64,000 nt of DNA. Origin: Tubiluchus corallicola (taxonomy: Eukaryota > Priapulida > Priapulimorpha > Priapulimorphida > Tubiluchidae). The DNA lies in the NCBI GenBank assembly GCA_030141605.1, contig JAQGDQ010000015.1, positions 188,001 through 252,000 on the forward strand, read 5' to 3'. The notes below the pieces were generated by a model. The model was not told the DNA's origin. It made no database searches and saw nothing but the letters and a program-made list of their open reading frames with translations. Of the stretch, positions 15,201 to 30,200 are shown in pieces (the stretch's first letter is position 1; each line of letters begins with the position of its first letter). The translations under genes were made by a program, and so were the position numbers.

Positions 15201-18200
15201 AATTTAAATTTATCTATTTAATGTGTGCGCAATTTAAAAACACAGCATAAAGAGTTTTATGTCATGTAGCTCCGAGACTAAACTGTAAAGTTGTAATTTG
15301 ATATTTGACAGCAGGACAATTATTTTCCTTTTGTTCTGTCAATTTTTGGCACTATAAATGATGATACTGAAAACTACAACTGTAGAACACTAGAACCCTA
15401 CATTTTGCTAATAATAAGGTCAGGCTATAGTGCAATTACATTGCGTGACTGGAATAAAAAGTGTCACTCAAATGCCATACCTCAGTAAAAGCACCTCGAT
15501 TATACGGCAAAGTGTAATTCCCTATTACAGTCTTCGCACTACCCTTCACGCGACTTTCAGCCTAAATCAAAAACAAACAATCAATGAAAAATCCTTATCT
15601 TCAAGATTGCAGCAAAAGAATATAAAAATTTAAAAACTTGCCTGTGAATCATTGATTGTTTCATGTTAAAGTGTGACAGATTTTTTAAGATTTGAAACGA
15701 GTAAGACTTAATCAATATGCTATACAGGGAACTGCTTAAAATTTTGCTTTATATGTAGAATAGTACTTACATTATTTATAGTCTTTCTAGTTAAAAAATC
15801 CAGCTTATTTACAATTTAGCTTATGCACAATTATGAACAATGTAATATAAATGAGTTCAGAACTTTTAACCATGTAAATTTACTCATGTCACTTAGTGCT
15901 TCCAAAAAAGTTTTACACTTCGTTTGACACAATCTATCAATGATAGCTGTAAGGCATACTCGATCATGCAGATACTGCACCAAATGTGGGAATGATGGAA
16001 ACAATGGTGTATCAGAGGTAACCAGTTGCTTCTGCAATGAAGTTTCGGTTGACTTGTTTTCCACACTTTTAAGGACTTTCAGTGCTTCACTGCGTATATC
16101 TTCCTTGCTAAGTATGAAAAAAATATAATATTTCATGAACCATAAAGTTAACACCAAAATGCCTAAATAATCAACACACATTCAAGTTTTCTCAAGAAAT
16201 CAAAAATTCGGCTAAAAGTATGTAAATAACACACTGCAGTTCATTAGAATTATGCTAAAATGACACTGAATGCACACATTTAATAAAGAACCAACCCTCG
16301 AACAACATTTATTGCATTTTAATATACAATTAAAAATATTGAAATCGCAACACAATATATGCGCATAGAATGCTTTGCTTAAAAATGCAAAAGAAATTTA
16401 AATATTTTTTTATCTTATGCCAAACGAACGTCGCTGCCGGGATATTTGAAAAAAATGATGTAAGCTGATAGCTGGTGTACAGCATAAATGCTGTGAAGGC
16501 AAGCTTTGGTGAAGTTACGCGTTGGGAAATTTCTACAGTTAACTCAGAAGTTCCGTTATTCTAGCACAAAATTTAACTGTGTTTATATAAAAATTGGTCA
16601 TTAAATCGACCAAGTTTAAAGTCGTTAACACTGCTTAAATCCACAGGATTATACAGTAAAATCTGTAAGTAGTGTACATTAATTGTGTAAGTATAATTAA
16701 GTTACAGACTTTTGTTGACTTTCAGATAATGCACATGTAACTTGCGAGCATATTGAAGCACCTGGCAGAGTAAGTGTTTATATTGCACGATACCGGATCA
16801 TTTTCGTCTAAAATGAGTGCGTCCAAGCATAATGTCACAGTGACTTTAAATTGATTTTACTAATTACGTTAGGCGCTTATCACAATTTTATTGCTGGAAC
16901 TTTGTAACATTTTTCTCAAATATTAGAATAAGCTCAACTTCCTGAGGGACTTGACTTTTGCATTAAGAAGTTTGTGAAGTTAATACTCATACTTACACAT
17001 CTCCACAAGCAAGAAGTAATACAAAGTTAGCAGACAGATGGTCTCTGGGAAAAATAGCCTTTGCATAATGAACTGCCATAAGTCGATTTGCATGCTCTTG
17101 CTGGAAAAGGTAATGATGCTATAATTAATCAGCTTCAATAGGTGGAACTGAAATAAGTTTGTCCATTTTGAAAGTGTTTATATGAATAACTAAGATGGAA
17201 GTTAGGTCAAAGACAGTGAGAAAAAACTGCTGATCATAAAACGAAAACAGCAAGGTTTTCACAATAAAAACTATTACTTCTAAACCACTCTTTAAGTAGC
17301 CCAACCAAAAAAATATTGCCAGATAAAGTGATTAGTCATAAACCTTCCTGGCATTTTCTATCCAAAATTTACACACTTCCTAATTAAGTAATAGACTTAT
17401 AAAGTCACTAGCAAACGCGTGAATCAAAATGTGCACAACGATAGAATAATGAATAACATTAGATTATGAAAACCAAGAAAATATGCACACGCGCACAAAA
17501 CCAGCACAAAAACAAGAAACAAAACTGAAAAGAAATTTATATACTAAACTCTTGAAAGTCAAATTACTAGATGTTCTTAACACACAAAATACCCACACTT
17601 TCTATATTTCTTAAAACAGTTGTCTCCATAAGTATCAAAGTTACTTTATCTGCATTCTTAAAAGCACCGGCCATGAGCAACAGGGCTTCTTGCAAAGCCA
17701 GACGTACTTCGGATGGTTCCTATAAAAAAGGAAAAGCTTAATAGCTACATCAGAAATTTTTAAAACAGTCACATTACCCAAAACAATATAAATGCAAATG
17801 TAAGACAAAATCACTTACGTTAGGAAGGATATCAAAGAATGCTTGAATAATGGCAATGTCTTGTAAAACAAGCTGAGGCAATTTATGTGCAAGTTTTCCC
17901 ATAGCAACATAAGCCATACCACGCAACTTTGGCTCCTATAGCACCAAAAATGAACATATCACAATAGTAGATTATACCAACCAAGACAAGAATACAAATT
18001 TCAGTTTCAATGCCAGACGACATATTTTTTTCATATAGTATACTTCATAGTTTACTCTTTTCAGCTGTATTAATTTCATACATAACAGCTTTTCTTGCAT
18101 AACAACTTCAAATGTCTATGTCTATTAACATTATTTACAAGTTAATAATTGTACAGTGCTATTCACAAGCAGTAAGGACCTGACCAGTCATGACAGCATG

Positions 18201-21200
18201 TGTAACATTACAGATTAAAACAGAATATGCAAAGCTTCTGAACTGAAATGTAGACAATACCAAATTTTAAATCAACCAGAGTTTTATTAACTAGGCCCAA
18301 CATGACTGACTACAAAATACCGACAATTATCACAAAAAATTAAAACATTTTGTATTTGTTTAAAAAACATATTTACAAACAAACTAATAATGTTGTCTGT
18401 GATTTACAAAGTAAGCTGTTTACTTCCTGTTTGCTTGATCCAATATTAAGTCTAGATACACAAATCCTTAACAGCATTATTTTAAATTACCTCTTTAGTT
18501 TCACAGACAAGTTTGTACATCCCGGAGTAGAGCACAGGTCCAACGGGAGAAAGTTTTGCCTGTGAGCAGGCACTGCATAGATGCCAAACCATCTCCACTG
18601 CCATCATTTTCAACTTTACATTCGTTGAATTTCCATACAGACAATCAAATACCACCTACAATTAGCCATATTAGCTTTACTTTACATTATTACAAGGAAA
18701 AAATTTTATGGAAAAGAAAAATGTGCTGTGAATAAATGCTGGTATAGGAGCAATAGCATGGAGAAGTTACATCAAAAATTATTTCTTTAAATTTATTTAC
18801 ACCTGTATTGCAAAAGGCACTTGATTAGCTGCCTCTCGAGACTTGAGCAAGTAAGGCAAAATCTTCATCTTTATACGAGTATTTGCTGGAGCTCGCTTAT
18901 TTTCTGGCTTCACAGAAGAATTCTGAAAAAAAACATGAAGAAGTTCCAAGGATTTAACTATTAATAAGTTAAGTAAATTTCTCTCTAGCAGTTTTCAACA
19001 GATAGGCCAAAGATAAGAACCGTTTCTCTAGGGTAATGTTTTCTCTACTTAAATTCAGAATGCAAAATGTGCAGCCTCGTAATTAACAAAGGTCTATCAA
19101 ACTACTCGGATTTGTGTATGATTGGAGAATTTACTTGGTTGGGCATATAAGATGGCATTTTTCACCAAACACTGATTAGTTATTGGATTAGCCCTAAACT
19201 TTTTGTAAATTTCATTTCTCTTTTTAGGATGTAATCATGCACAAATGCAAGCAACTGCCTCAAAATACAAGTTCCATAGTTGCCAGTTTCACAATTACAC
19301 ATTGCATGTCTGCATGCCTAATTCTTATGGCAAAGAAATTGTAGCAATTTTCATTTGGGTAATTAAAAATTGTGGTGCAACTAAAATCTGCATATCTGCA
19401 CAAGGTCTAAGAGGAAATAAAGGTGCTTGTACTTTGTAATAACTGATACCCACAATAACCATATGACATGTATAGTGTAGTCAGAGTCAGTGTATGTTAG
19501 AAGGAAAAAAATCAGTAAGCCCAAACAAAATACAATATACACAAAGCTATATTGTAATAAGCAATATACAGGAAGGTAAAAACTGCCTCAAACCTGATAC
19601 TTCAAACCTCATGCAGCATCACATGAGATCCATGTCTAGACTCATGCCATTATTATATTGGACTTACTTGTTGCAAATACAAGAGAATGAACAACAAAAG
19701 TTGTCCATTAGATTCAAAATCCATTGTAATGAGATTCGTAACAATGAGGATATGAGGACTTAATGTAATTGGAAAGAGTAACTGTTTTCAACCAACTACG
19801 AACCAATTTTATTTAACCAAAGAGGCATACACTCTTAACATTGCCAAACAACAACTTTCGTCAGTCAACATAAAATGCAACAACAATATTGCGGAGTAGT
19901 CTGAACATACCTTATCTTGAGTGAGAGAGCTTCCACGAAATAAAATGTAAAGCTTAGTCGTGATTTCCTGCTTGTTCCAGTCAATATCGCTGATAAACAA
20001 AACTTTAAAATTAGTTAAAAAATTTAAGGTAATTGCTAAGTTATTGTGCTAAAAGTACAGATACAGCTAATGTTGTTTAAAAGCTGATATTCGAGAACTG
20101 TGAAAGGCAATAAGGTAATAATTGTTGCTATGTTATTATACAATAATAATATAACTCACAGATAAAGATGAATGTTAATTACAAGCTGATGTTCGAGCAC
20201 TATGACTTATAAAAACAAAAGTCAAGACGGCAGCAAAACACGAAAGAAAATTAAGAGATAAGCACATAGAGACTACTGAATAGTTTAGCAGTGACATCTC
20301 ACTTTTGGAAGTGCACATGCAACTTGTTTCCAAAAAACTAGTATCAGACTGCTGCACTGTGCTAAACTAATACCTATAAACTTCGAATAATATTGTTCCT
20401 AACTTTTTGCTGCATAATAAAACAGTAATATTAATATATAAGTTTTAATACCCACCTCATTATTTTCTTAAGTTCCATATCAGCTAAGTTGGCTACACTG
20501 TGAAAAGAAAAATTCAAATGAAACACTACAGCTGTAATAATTATAGCAATACATATATAACAAATAACTATAAAAATATCTTTTACACACAGGATACTGA
20601 TTCATAGTAAAGAAGCCATTTTATTGCCTTACACAATGTACAATACACAACTGCTGAATTGCAAATGACATAATTGAAATATTTAATACCCAAGTGTTAA
20701 GGTTTGCAAGGATAAACACAGACTAACAGGCACTAGAACTGGCTAAAGGCCATTAAACGAATCAACCTTTAAAAAAATTCTGGCACCACAAACTTTTGCA
20801 ATTTAAATCAATCTAAAATTAATTAAATAAACAGCTCTAACTAATTAGTGAATTAGCATATGTGAGTGCAGCAGGTTAAAACCAAATTAGTGAAGCTCTA
20901 TTGGCTCTGAATAGACAATCTGTTAGACACTAACATGGCGGCAGACAATTCTGCCGATTTTTGCAGCACTATCACATGTCCAGATTTAAAGCACTATGCA
21001 TGTATACAAAACAGAGCTAAAAATCATATAATGGTAAAAAAGTGTACCTGTGCCGAGAATCAGAGGTTGCAATAATTAAAGGAGAAACAACTTCCCAATC
21101 TTGAAAAATCTCACTTCCCAGAAACTTCACAATTCCCACTTTTGTCTAAAACAGAAGAACGAGAAGACATACAGACACTAGCCTCAAGACACACGAAAAA

Positions 21201-24200
21201 CCAATCTTTTATTTATGTTGACTATGCAACTGTATTAATACGAGCTTGAAGAAAAAACTATGGACTGAATTTAGCATGCATACCTTTTCCAGTTCTTCAG
21301 GTGTCAGGGGATTTTCTCCCGTTATTCGCTTTAATGCATGCTCGCTCAGACCAGGTGGTGCCATTTGACTACCCTGACCAAGCTGACCTTGTCCAGAACC
21401 AGGGCGAATATTAATGGTTACTCTGAAAAAAGAGACAAGAAGTAAAATGACTGATTAGTGATTTAATTATGATGTATTGGCTGAACATTTCACGTTTAAT
21501 TATTTTTGTTTTACATTAAACATTAACATTTTCAGCTAAATTGCTGTTTTTGTAACCTCCAAATTAACGGCAATTTTTATAAAATATAACTCTTTTTTTT
21601 TCAAAATTTTTCAGTCTGAAAACTGGCTAATTACAAAAATGTAAGAGATATTAGCAAAGTGGTCACAAACTCGGCTTAGTAAATGAAGTTAATTCTGAAT
21701 CTAAAAAGTAATTGAATGTGCGTTCACCTTAAAAATTTCTTCGGGCTTCAACAGCCACTTCGCTATTTCTTCTGATGCAGAAAAATGTATATACGTTACA
21801 GGCAAATCATGAAACTGAGCTTTGTGTAGAAAGCCCAGGCATTTTATAGAGTGCCAAAACAAACCAGGTACACTGTTTAAAATCATTTCTTTAACACTTT
21901 TCCTAGGCATAATATATAAAGCAAAAGTTTGCTTAGACAAGGTGTCAATTTGCTAGATTTTGAACATAGTTTTCCTAAGAACTTTTTATGGAATGTTAAT
22001 AAATGTTAGTCAGTATAAAAATAAAGCAGATGATAAATTGATTTGGCGTAATTTTTCAACACATTTTGTGTAATGCCAATAAAAATTTAGGAAATCCTGA
22101 AAAAGTCAAATTTCAGTGTGTTTGCAAATTTGTGCGGTAACTACGTTTGCTCATACGTTTTGACCATTTCTCGTGTCCGAGAATTTAAGTTCCAATGTCA
22201 TTCCTCCTCTGTAGTGGTGACTTGGGAGAATAACTGTTGCATGAAATATTCAGTGAAACAGATGGCATTCAAGAGTTGGTAAAGGGCACGGTTGAGCTTG
22301 CCGAATATCTTGAACAGTTGCTGTTTTTTTCTGTCCTCCCTTTCGTCTTTGAAATGATGAGTTTTGTGGTGCATGGTCCGATGCCTGCTGAGAGCTGCTT
22401 TGCTTGTTTGAGTGGGTTTTAATCGGTTTTTGTAGTGACAAAGAGGGAATCCTCACGATCTTTTGCCTGTTGTAAGTTTACTAAACAGAATTTGATGGGG
22501 AAGCTTGGTCTCACTCATGCTGATGATATGCCCTGACCAATGAAGATAGTGTGTCACAAAGGTAGACTTGATACTCTGAGCACTACGACGGCTTTTTCGA
22601 GCATGGCAATGCTGATGACGTACTAGCCGCATTTGATAGACAGGCTAAAGCGAAGTTTATGATAACAGAGGGTCCAAGTTTTACAACCATACAACATGGT
22701 TAAGATGATGACAGCTTTTTCATTTTGCAAGGTTTTCAAAGGCTACATGAGCTGACCGTTGAGCCATGCCCTTTTGGTAGTGCATATGTAGGATGCCTAC
22801 GAAATAGAAAGTGGTCAAACCGCATGTCAAAGATCTTGATGTTGCACCTCTTGCTAATAAAACAGTTAACGCACCCGCTTACTTGAATTGGTTGCTTAAT
22901 TTAATACATTGACAATGTCATGCTATGCATTCTATAAAATTGATGTCAAGCATAATGTCAATCTTTCTCGTTGACTGCCTAATCAGCGTAGAAGATTTTT
23001 CACATCCTAGCCAAACTTACTTACCGCCGGTACGTTTGGACATTTAGTGCAGCTATATGCCGGGCATCTAATACTGTTTTGAAAATTGCTCAACTTTTCA
23101 TTAGTTGTCTAGGAAAAATATCGTCCTGGTTCTAGATTTTATTATTGTTAAGTGAAATTGCAAGTGAATTAGTAGAAATATATAGTCTAGTTTCATTTAT
23201 TATAGGAAGCACAACACTTACGTCTATGAGTTGCTGATTAAACCGTTTTCCTGTCAACAAATTATTCAGCTTAGTTTAATTTATGACTAGCAAGTTAGAT
23301 AAAAACAACTATTTGATTAACTTTAAAAAACTACAAAATAACCGGAATGGAACAGTCAAATTAATCAAATGGAACAGAAAAATACAAAAACTGGATAAAC
23401 CTTGCAGACGAGCACGATCATTTAAATATAGAAAAAAAAGACATCACAGTCATGATATGTGCGTATGTTTAAAGGCAAGAGGCACTTAATATTTTTGTTG
23501 CTCATGTATCTTAAAGCACGGCTAACTGGCCTAGTTTCTTTATAATAATGCTTATGTCTCTGCATTTTGTAGTGCTTTGAAGCTTTGTCTCTACATTCTG
23601 CTTAAATGGAAAAGTAATTTTTTGACTACTTGAAATGTTAATTACCGTATATACAAATATATATGTACAAATCGATTTTAAGGTGAAATTTCTGGGGTTG
23701 ACTTATACTTACGATATGTTTTGGGGAGATGTCGCTAAAGAGTCATCTACAATACGAATATGTAAAGAAATAATCCTTCATTATACACTGGACTGAATGA
23801 ACACTCATACTGTGATACTTCACATCAGAGAATGTTTGCATCTTGACATTACTTCACAAAAGTAACAAATATTATTGTAATTTATTTTATAGTATGTTAA
23901 ATTAAGCTAAAATTTATATATTACTGGTAAATAAACTAGAGAGGGAGCACTCGATCAGAACACGGAAATCGCCAATGTTGTGCAGGTGCTGCCGCCTGTC
24001 GGCTTCCGCGGGAAGTTTTACACTGGCCTTATATATGCATGTTTTATTGGCAAGCATATATGCGTATATAAAACACAACTACGCAGAGGAATTAATTTTA
24101 GCTATAATATACTCAGCCCAGGCACTTGCACGTATCTTATACACTAACACAGTAAGCTATTAATTTATTACTCAGCCATTGTTGACATCATTTACTCTGG

Positions 24201-27200
24201 AAGATTTTAATATTTTATGGTCGATTTTTGGTCTTAAAACGCACATTGACTTGTACACAGATGTTTATACGTTACGTGTAAAAAATAACTGCTGCTCTGC
24301 AAATTTGTGTGTATGAGTACAATCAGTTTATTTGCTGATTAGACATTAGTTATCATGTTGTTTACTAGACAGATGATATTCAGTGTAAGCAGCTGTCCCA
24401 AATGCGGCTGATCGTGCTTACATCGCAGCAGAGGCAGAACGCTAGACCAATGTGCTTAATGTCAATACCTAGATAATGTACAAAATACCTAGGAAAGGCT
24501 AGATTCTGCACAAATTACGTTAATTTTACACTTTGCTAAGTCATTTTATATGGAGATCCAAAAGTCATATATATAAGTTTTCACTAAAGTAAATGACAAC
24601 GACAAAGTTAAAAAATGTACTAAGTAGGACGTTTACAAGAAAGGTAGGGTGTTTAATAAATTCCTTTTCTGATATATCAGCGTTCTGTAGTGTTTAGGCT
24701 GTTTCTTGCCTCTCATTCCCTCTAAATAAAAGGAGCAATATTTCTAACATACACCTATATAAAGAATATCAATAAAAACACACTTGAAACTGATATTAAT
24801 GAGGTTTACCCGTATGGCAAAAGCATCATGTCCATCATAAAACTGAGTAGTTGTTGTGCTATTGCTGGCTTCTCAGACAAACTGAACAAACTTTTGCGCT
24901 GTTCAATACCAGCAGGCATCTTTATCTGTCCCACAACCGGCATAAGCAGAAACATTAAACTGAAAAATAAAAATAGTAAAATTTCTTGGTGTCAGTTAAA
25001 ACACACTACTGCAAATATGGTATAAAGCTTGTATGGGATGAAAAGACAGCCTATACGGTTTCAGCCCAGTATTACATTCACACTTTAACAATTAAGCATT
25101 ATGTTGCAACTACACAAAGAAATAAAAAACGGTTTAACTTATATATATATGTAATATATATGTAATTATTATTATATCTTATTATATATATGTAATATAT
25201 ATATATATATGTAAATATGTATATTATATATATAATTTATTCGCATTTTCATAATCACAAATGCAATAATAACAAATAAACATATAGTATTTAGTGGCAA
25301 TTTACAACATTAATCAAAATAAAAAAGTAATTTTGCAGCTGATATACACGTTACACTAGTCAGTTAATTAATTAACAGAGTATTTAGTAAACACATGATG
25401 TCATTGTTTGAGAAGCTGGTATGGCTTGACTAACTTGCCTAAAGTAGTTGTCTACTGACCTGATCCTGTTCGGAATATTCATATTTTTGCATAGCATTCC
25501 GACTACTAACATATAATAGTTCTTACCCAAAGTAGTATTTCTAGTGCATTATTTTAACAGCGCTAATCCTGTCAAAATGCTATTATTGTTCAATTCAGTT
25601 ATACGCTTATACAACGTCGTTTAGCTACAATTTTTACATATGGATCAATGCCAGAAATACGATGTATCATGCTACTGTGTGAACTACAAGGAATGCCTAA
25701 TACACCATGTACAGGTTTTTTAACTTCTACAGCTAGTGTTAATACTTTTGTGAAATAAAATGTGAATACCAGTGCCATAGAAAGAACAGCAATATGAATT
25801 AAAAAGTCTTAGTACAACTCTCTTGTCTCTGACAGATCTAAAAAAGCATAAAAAGAGAATTCACCGATTCAAAACATTTTTAACTATGTGTACAGCAACT
25901 GAACTACATTTGTACAGCAGTCAAACTGTTTACAGCAGGCACATTTTGATTGAAGTCATACCTGGATTACTGTTATCCTCTGCCAGGCATGCTTAGCTAC
26001 ATGTTTTATAGAACATCAAAGATGGTTTAAGCTGTTATAATCTGGCTTGTATTTAGAAGAAGCGATGCAACTTGGAAAATGTTAAACTAGAAAATTATAC
26101 CTCGAATTTTAACCAATCAGAAGTGTATAATTTTTCATAATTTTGTGCAATTTGTTTTGCAATTAAAGAATAAATTAAGTATAATATGGAATCATCTGGT
26201 TAGGTCAGTAATCGGAAGATATAAACTTAATCTGAGTCATTATTTCAGCATCTATAAGAGAATTAAAGAGGATTGTTGTCATAACATACATTGTGGCTTA
26301 TCAGCACATTATGCCTGCTTTAGCTGCTGGGGATGCAGAGCCAGTAAAATCCAAGAAAGTGCCTTAACTGTCAAGATTAGTAAATGCAGCAGGGAATCTA
26401 CCAGATACTATCTTGGCCATTATCTAGTAATTTGCCATTGTTAACACATGACTGTTAATGCTGCAAGTACATCAAAAAAAAGAATAATAAATGATGAAAC
26501 TAAATGTTACAATTATAGTAGCGTTGGGACTGATTAATCGATTATAATTGATTTGGGAATTTGTTTTGGATGATCGATTATTTTTTCAGCTACTGACGCA
26601 AATCAATTACATTTCCAAGGCCATTTGTACTTATTTCTCGGAAAAACCACAAAAGTCACACGATAAACATAACACCCATTGCGGTGAAAACAAGCAATAC
26701 GGCACTATTTTTGCACTGTTACTTTTCATCCTGGCAATGCGTCTTAGACTTAAAAGCATGAGCGGTTTTGAAAAAAAAAGTACGTATAAGCACATTAACA
26801 ATGACTAGCAAAGGCCCCGCAAAAGATTTTGCGTATAAATACACGTGTAATCAATAATACGCGAACATCCTACCTAGTCCTCATTAATAACACAAAGCCC
26901 GTAACATCCTGCCTACTGTTTGTCTGTTTATCTAACGCAAAGCATCTTTTACAGAATTAAAGTTATAAGATTATAAGAGTACAATGGATGACGTCAGAAC
27001 AATGGCTTTGCGTCAGCAGTTTTCTAAGCGAAAATTGTCGAAAATAGAACATCCAATTAACTCGTTGATACTCCTCTCGGTGGACCTGTCCTAAAATATA
27101 ACCCACATCATCGTATATCCCCGTTCGTCCTCTTTGCAAAGAGCTATATCTCCTTCCGAGAGTTTCACCAGGCGCCGCTAGAACGTTTTTTCCGCAGGCT

Positions 27201-30200
27201 GTTTGGTCAAAATTTCGAAAAAATCACGAGTTGGGTCCGGGAAAATGCCCGTTGCGGGGCGCCGTGGTCCTCTCGCGAATTCTAAATATGCCTACTACAC
27301 CCACCGCTGAACGGGCTATCTATCCATGCGCAGTACCCCCCCTCGGCCCATTCCCGTTCTCTACATGTCAGCCGTATAACTTTTGCAAAAAACGGCCGAA
27401 AAAGGGCCATTTTTGGAGGTTTTTCGCCTCCCGTTCCGCCCGGTGGGCCCCATTCGAAAAATAAACCCCCAATGAGACGACACTAGATCGAGACCTTTCG
27501 TTTGATATATAGATCGCCGCAAATGGTGCCCTCGTCCGGGCTGTAGCCTCGAATCTTATATATATATATATATATATACCAAGAATATTAATATAAGAGT
27601 ATAGATAAAAGTTTCGTAGGACCTCTTTGTAAATTTCAAACTCATAAATTAAGCTCATTTAAAACTTATTCCTTGCTTTATACAAATTTATTTAAAACTT
27701 ATTCTTTGTGTTATAGTTTTTATTTTTTCTATCAATATTGCAATTAAAACAGCAATGATTAAGATAACAACCTGTTACACTGAAAGTGTTATTTGTTAGA
27801 AAATTTGAAACTAGTAATTTTTTATGCCTGAAAACTAACTATAATCGATTATCGAACGGAATTCGTATCCGATTAATACATTATGAAAATAAAACCGATG
27901 TTCCACCACTAACTTACAGCAGCTGATATGTAAACAAATATTACCTGTCACAATGTATTTCTGGTTTTCCTTGCATACTAGATATTAGCATTGGAGCCAA
28001 CTCTGCTTGTTTATCCATGGGCAAGCGTGGGTATCCAATTTTCAAATATATAATCGTGAAATTCTGCAAAAACAAGAAGATACAATGTTACTTAATCTAG
28101 TCTAACTACTGAACCCAATCTGTTCTATGCACAACTAACTGGACCCAATTTGTTATAACTGCAACTACAGCAGAATCTGATCTGTTCTAATCTCAATTAC
28201 TAAACTCGTCACTGACACTTGTCTATTCTGACGAAAAAATTACTAAACCCTACTGTTAAACTTTCTACTTTCTATTTGCAACTGTTAAACCCAGTCTGCA
28301 CTAATAACAATTACTAAACCCAGTCTGTTTTATCCCTACTACTTAACCTAGTCTATTCTAAAGGCAACTATTGGACTCAGTCTGTCTAATTGGAACTACC
28401 AAATTTTGAATTTCTTATACTGTATATTTAATGTTACATGATAAATGTATATTTCTATATTCAAGTGTGTGCATAGTGTAATATGTCAGACCACTTTATT
28501 AGGCATTTTAATGTATTAAGTTTTTTGCCTTTAAATATGCACCTCATAAGATCAATCATTCTCACATATACCAAAAGTTGAAAAATACCTCTTCAATTTT
28601 ACAACAGTTACAAAAACATCACACAAACTACTATGCTTTAAAGTCTTTTAATGGAACACATCAGCTTAAAAAATGTCAATATTTTTGATATAAAATTTTC
28701 TACATATAACAATGACAACTTATTAGTTGCTACACGAAAATGATCCAAACCCATACTAGACGTTTTTGAGACAATTAGGCGATTGATTCTACATTATCGT
28801 GCATCTAATACACAGCGCCTACTGTATTAGCTTAGTATCGGCAACTACGAACAATCGGCAAATCCTTTTTGTCTGGCAAACAGAGACATGAGTGTATATA
28901 TATCACGCATGCATGTTATCATCAAAGATCATTTCAACTGAAACAAGTAAACACAAAGATGATCTATGAGTAAAGTAATTTATTATCTAAGAAATTTTTA
29001 GACATCAAGCACTTACTGTTACAAAAGGAGAAGCAGCAGGATCCTGATACTGCAGTAACAAAGCTTCAACTGGAAGCTGAACGCTTGCTCGACTTTTCAA
29101 CCTTTTGTTGATATGAACAAGTAACTCCATAACCTTCCAAAAAACTTAATAGTGCTCAAAGCAGCATATTAAAGTAATTACAAGAATACTATACAATGAA
29201 GAAACTATGAAGTAAATTGGGCAATAATTGAGAGTCCGGATATATTACACAAATGGCTATTTTTCGAACTAATATTACTTAGAAAATGATGGAACTTAAC
29301 AATATTCAATACAATATAATAAATGTAAATAAAAATTTACAATACGGTAGTTAGACAACAGAAAACCAGACTGTCTTGTATAACAACACATTAAGAAATC
29401 AACAAAAGCTATCAGTAAAATAAAAAACTTAAAGTATTGTACCGTAAAAACAGTCGTCAAAGAAACAAAAATTGTACCTTTTTGCGAACACCCTCATGCT
29501 GACTTGACAGCTTTAAAAGAACTGGTGGCAAAAACTTGCAGATGGCATCCTGCAATTGTTCATCAGTGTCAGCTGAACCAACTCGCAAGAACACTCTTTC
29601 CAACAAAACTGAAATTTAAAGGAATAGTTATTACTGGACATGTAAATGTAAATGCTGCTGGAAATGCTTTGTACATTTGAATTACGGACCAACTAAAAAA
29701 GAAAGTCTTATAGGAGAACCATAATTTACTCAGCAATAAAGTGATACTGGCAAAAATGTGAGAAATAAGAAAATAGCTTGGAGTCAAACTAGAACCTAAG
29801 AGTTACAAAACTAACATCTTATACCACTCAGTCACTTGAATTTGTGAAGACAAATACAGAGCACATAAAATTATATTTTTTCAAAACCCTAACCAAAAAC
29901 TAATAAAAACTCTGACGCAAAAACCATAACCCCAAAATATTGGGGGGAAAGGGGTTAAAACAATAGACAGACACAGACATTCTTTATCTTCTTCAAAACA
30001 CCACTTAAAGGTCCACTGACACCCTGGTAGACACTTGCTGTCAAAATTCACTATTGACTAGCCTGATACAAAAAAGCGGCTTTATTTTTTTATAAACTTG
30101 TGCATTTCGGTTTGCTTAGCATCGAAACACTTACTTGAATGCACTATATTTTATAGATGAAAAAATATTAATAACGAAGTACAATGCGTAAAAGTTTTAG

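Larger units (their letters stand above)
21423..24809 (-). other. ECPAS intron 5
   Basis: The longest ECPAS intron at about 3.4 kb. It contains two LINE-related fragments (21795-21950 and about 22150-22950). The rest, including about 23000-24800, is AT-rich and shows nothing recognisable. Confidence 0.6.

Noticed and set aside
26548-27658. Open frames of 77-96 codons inside the hAT-like element
   Set aside because: None shows transposase features (BED finger, DDE region or hAT dimerisation block). They run through simple AT repeats.
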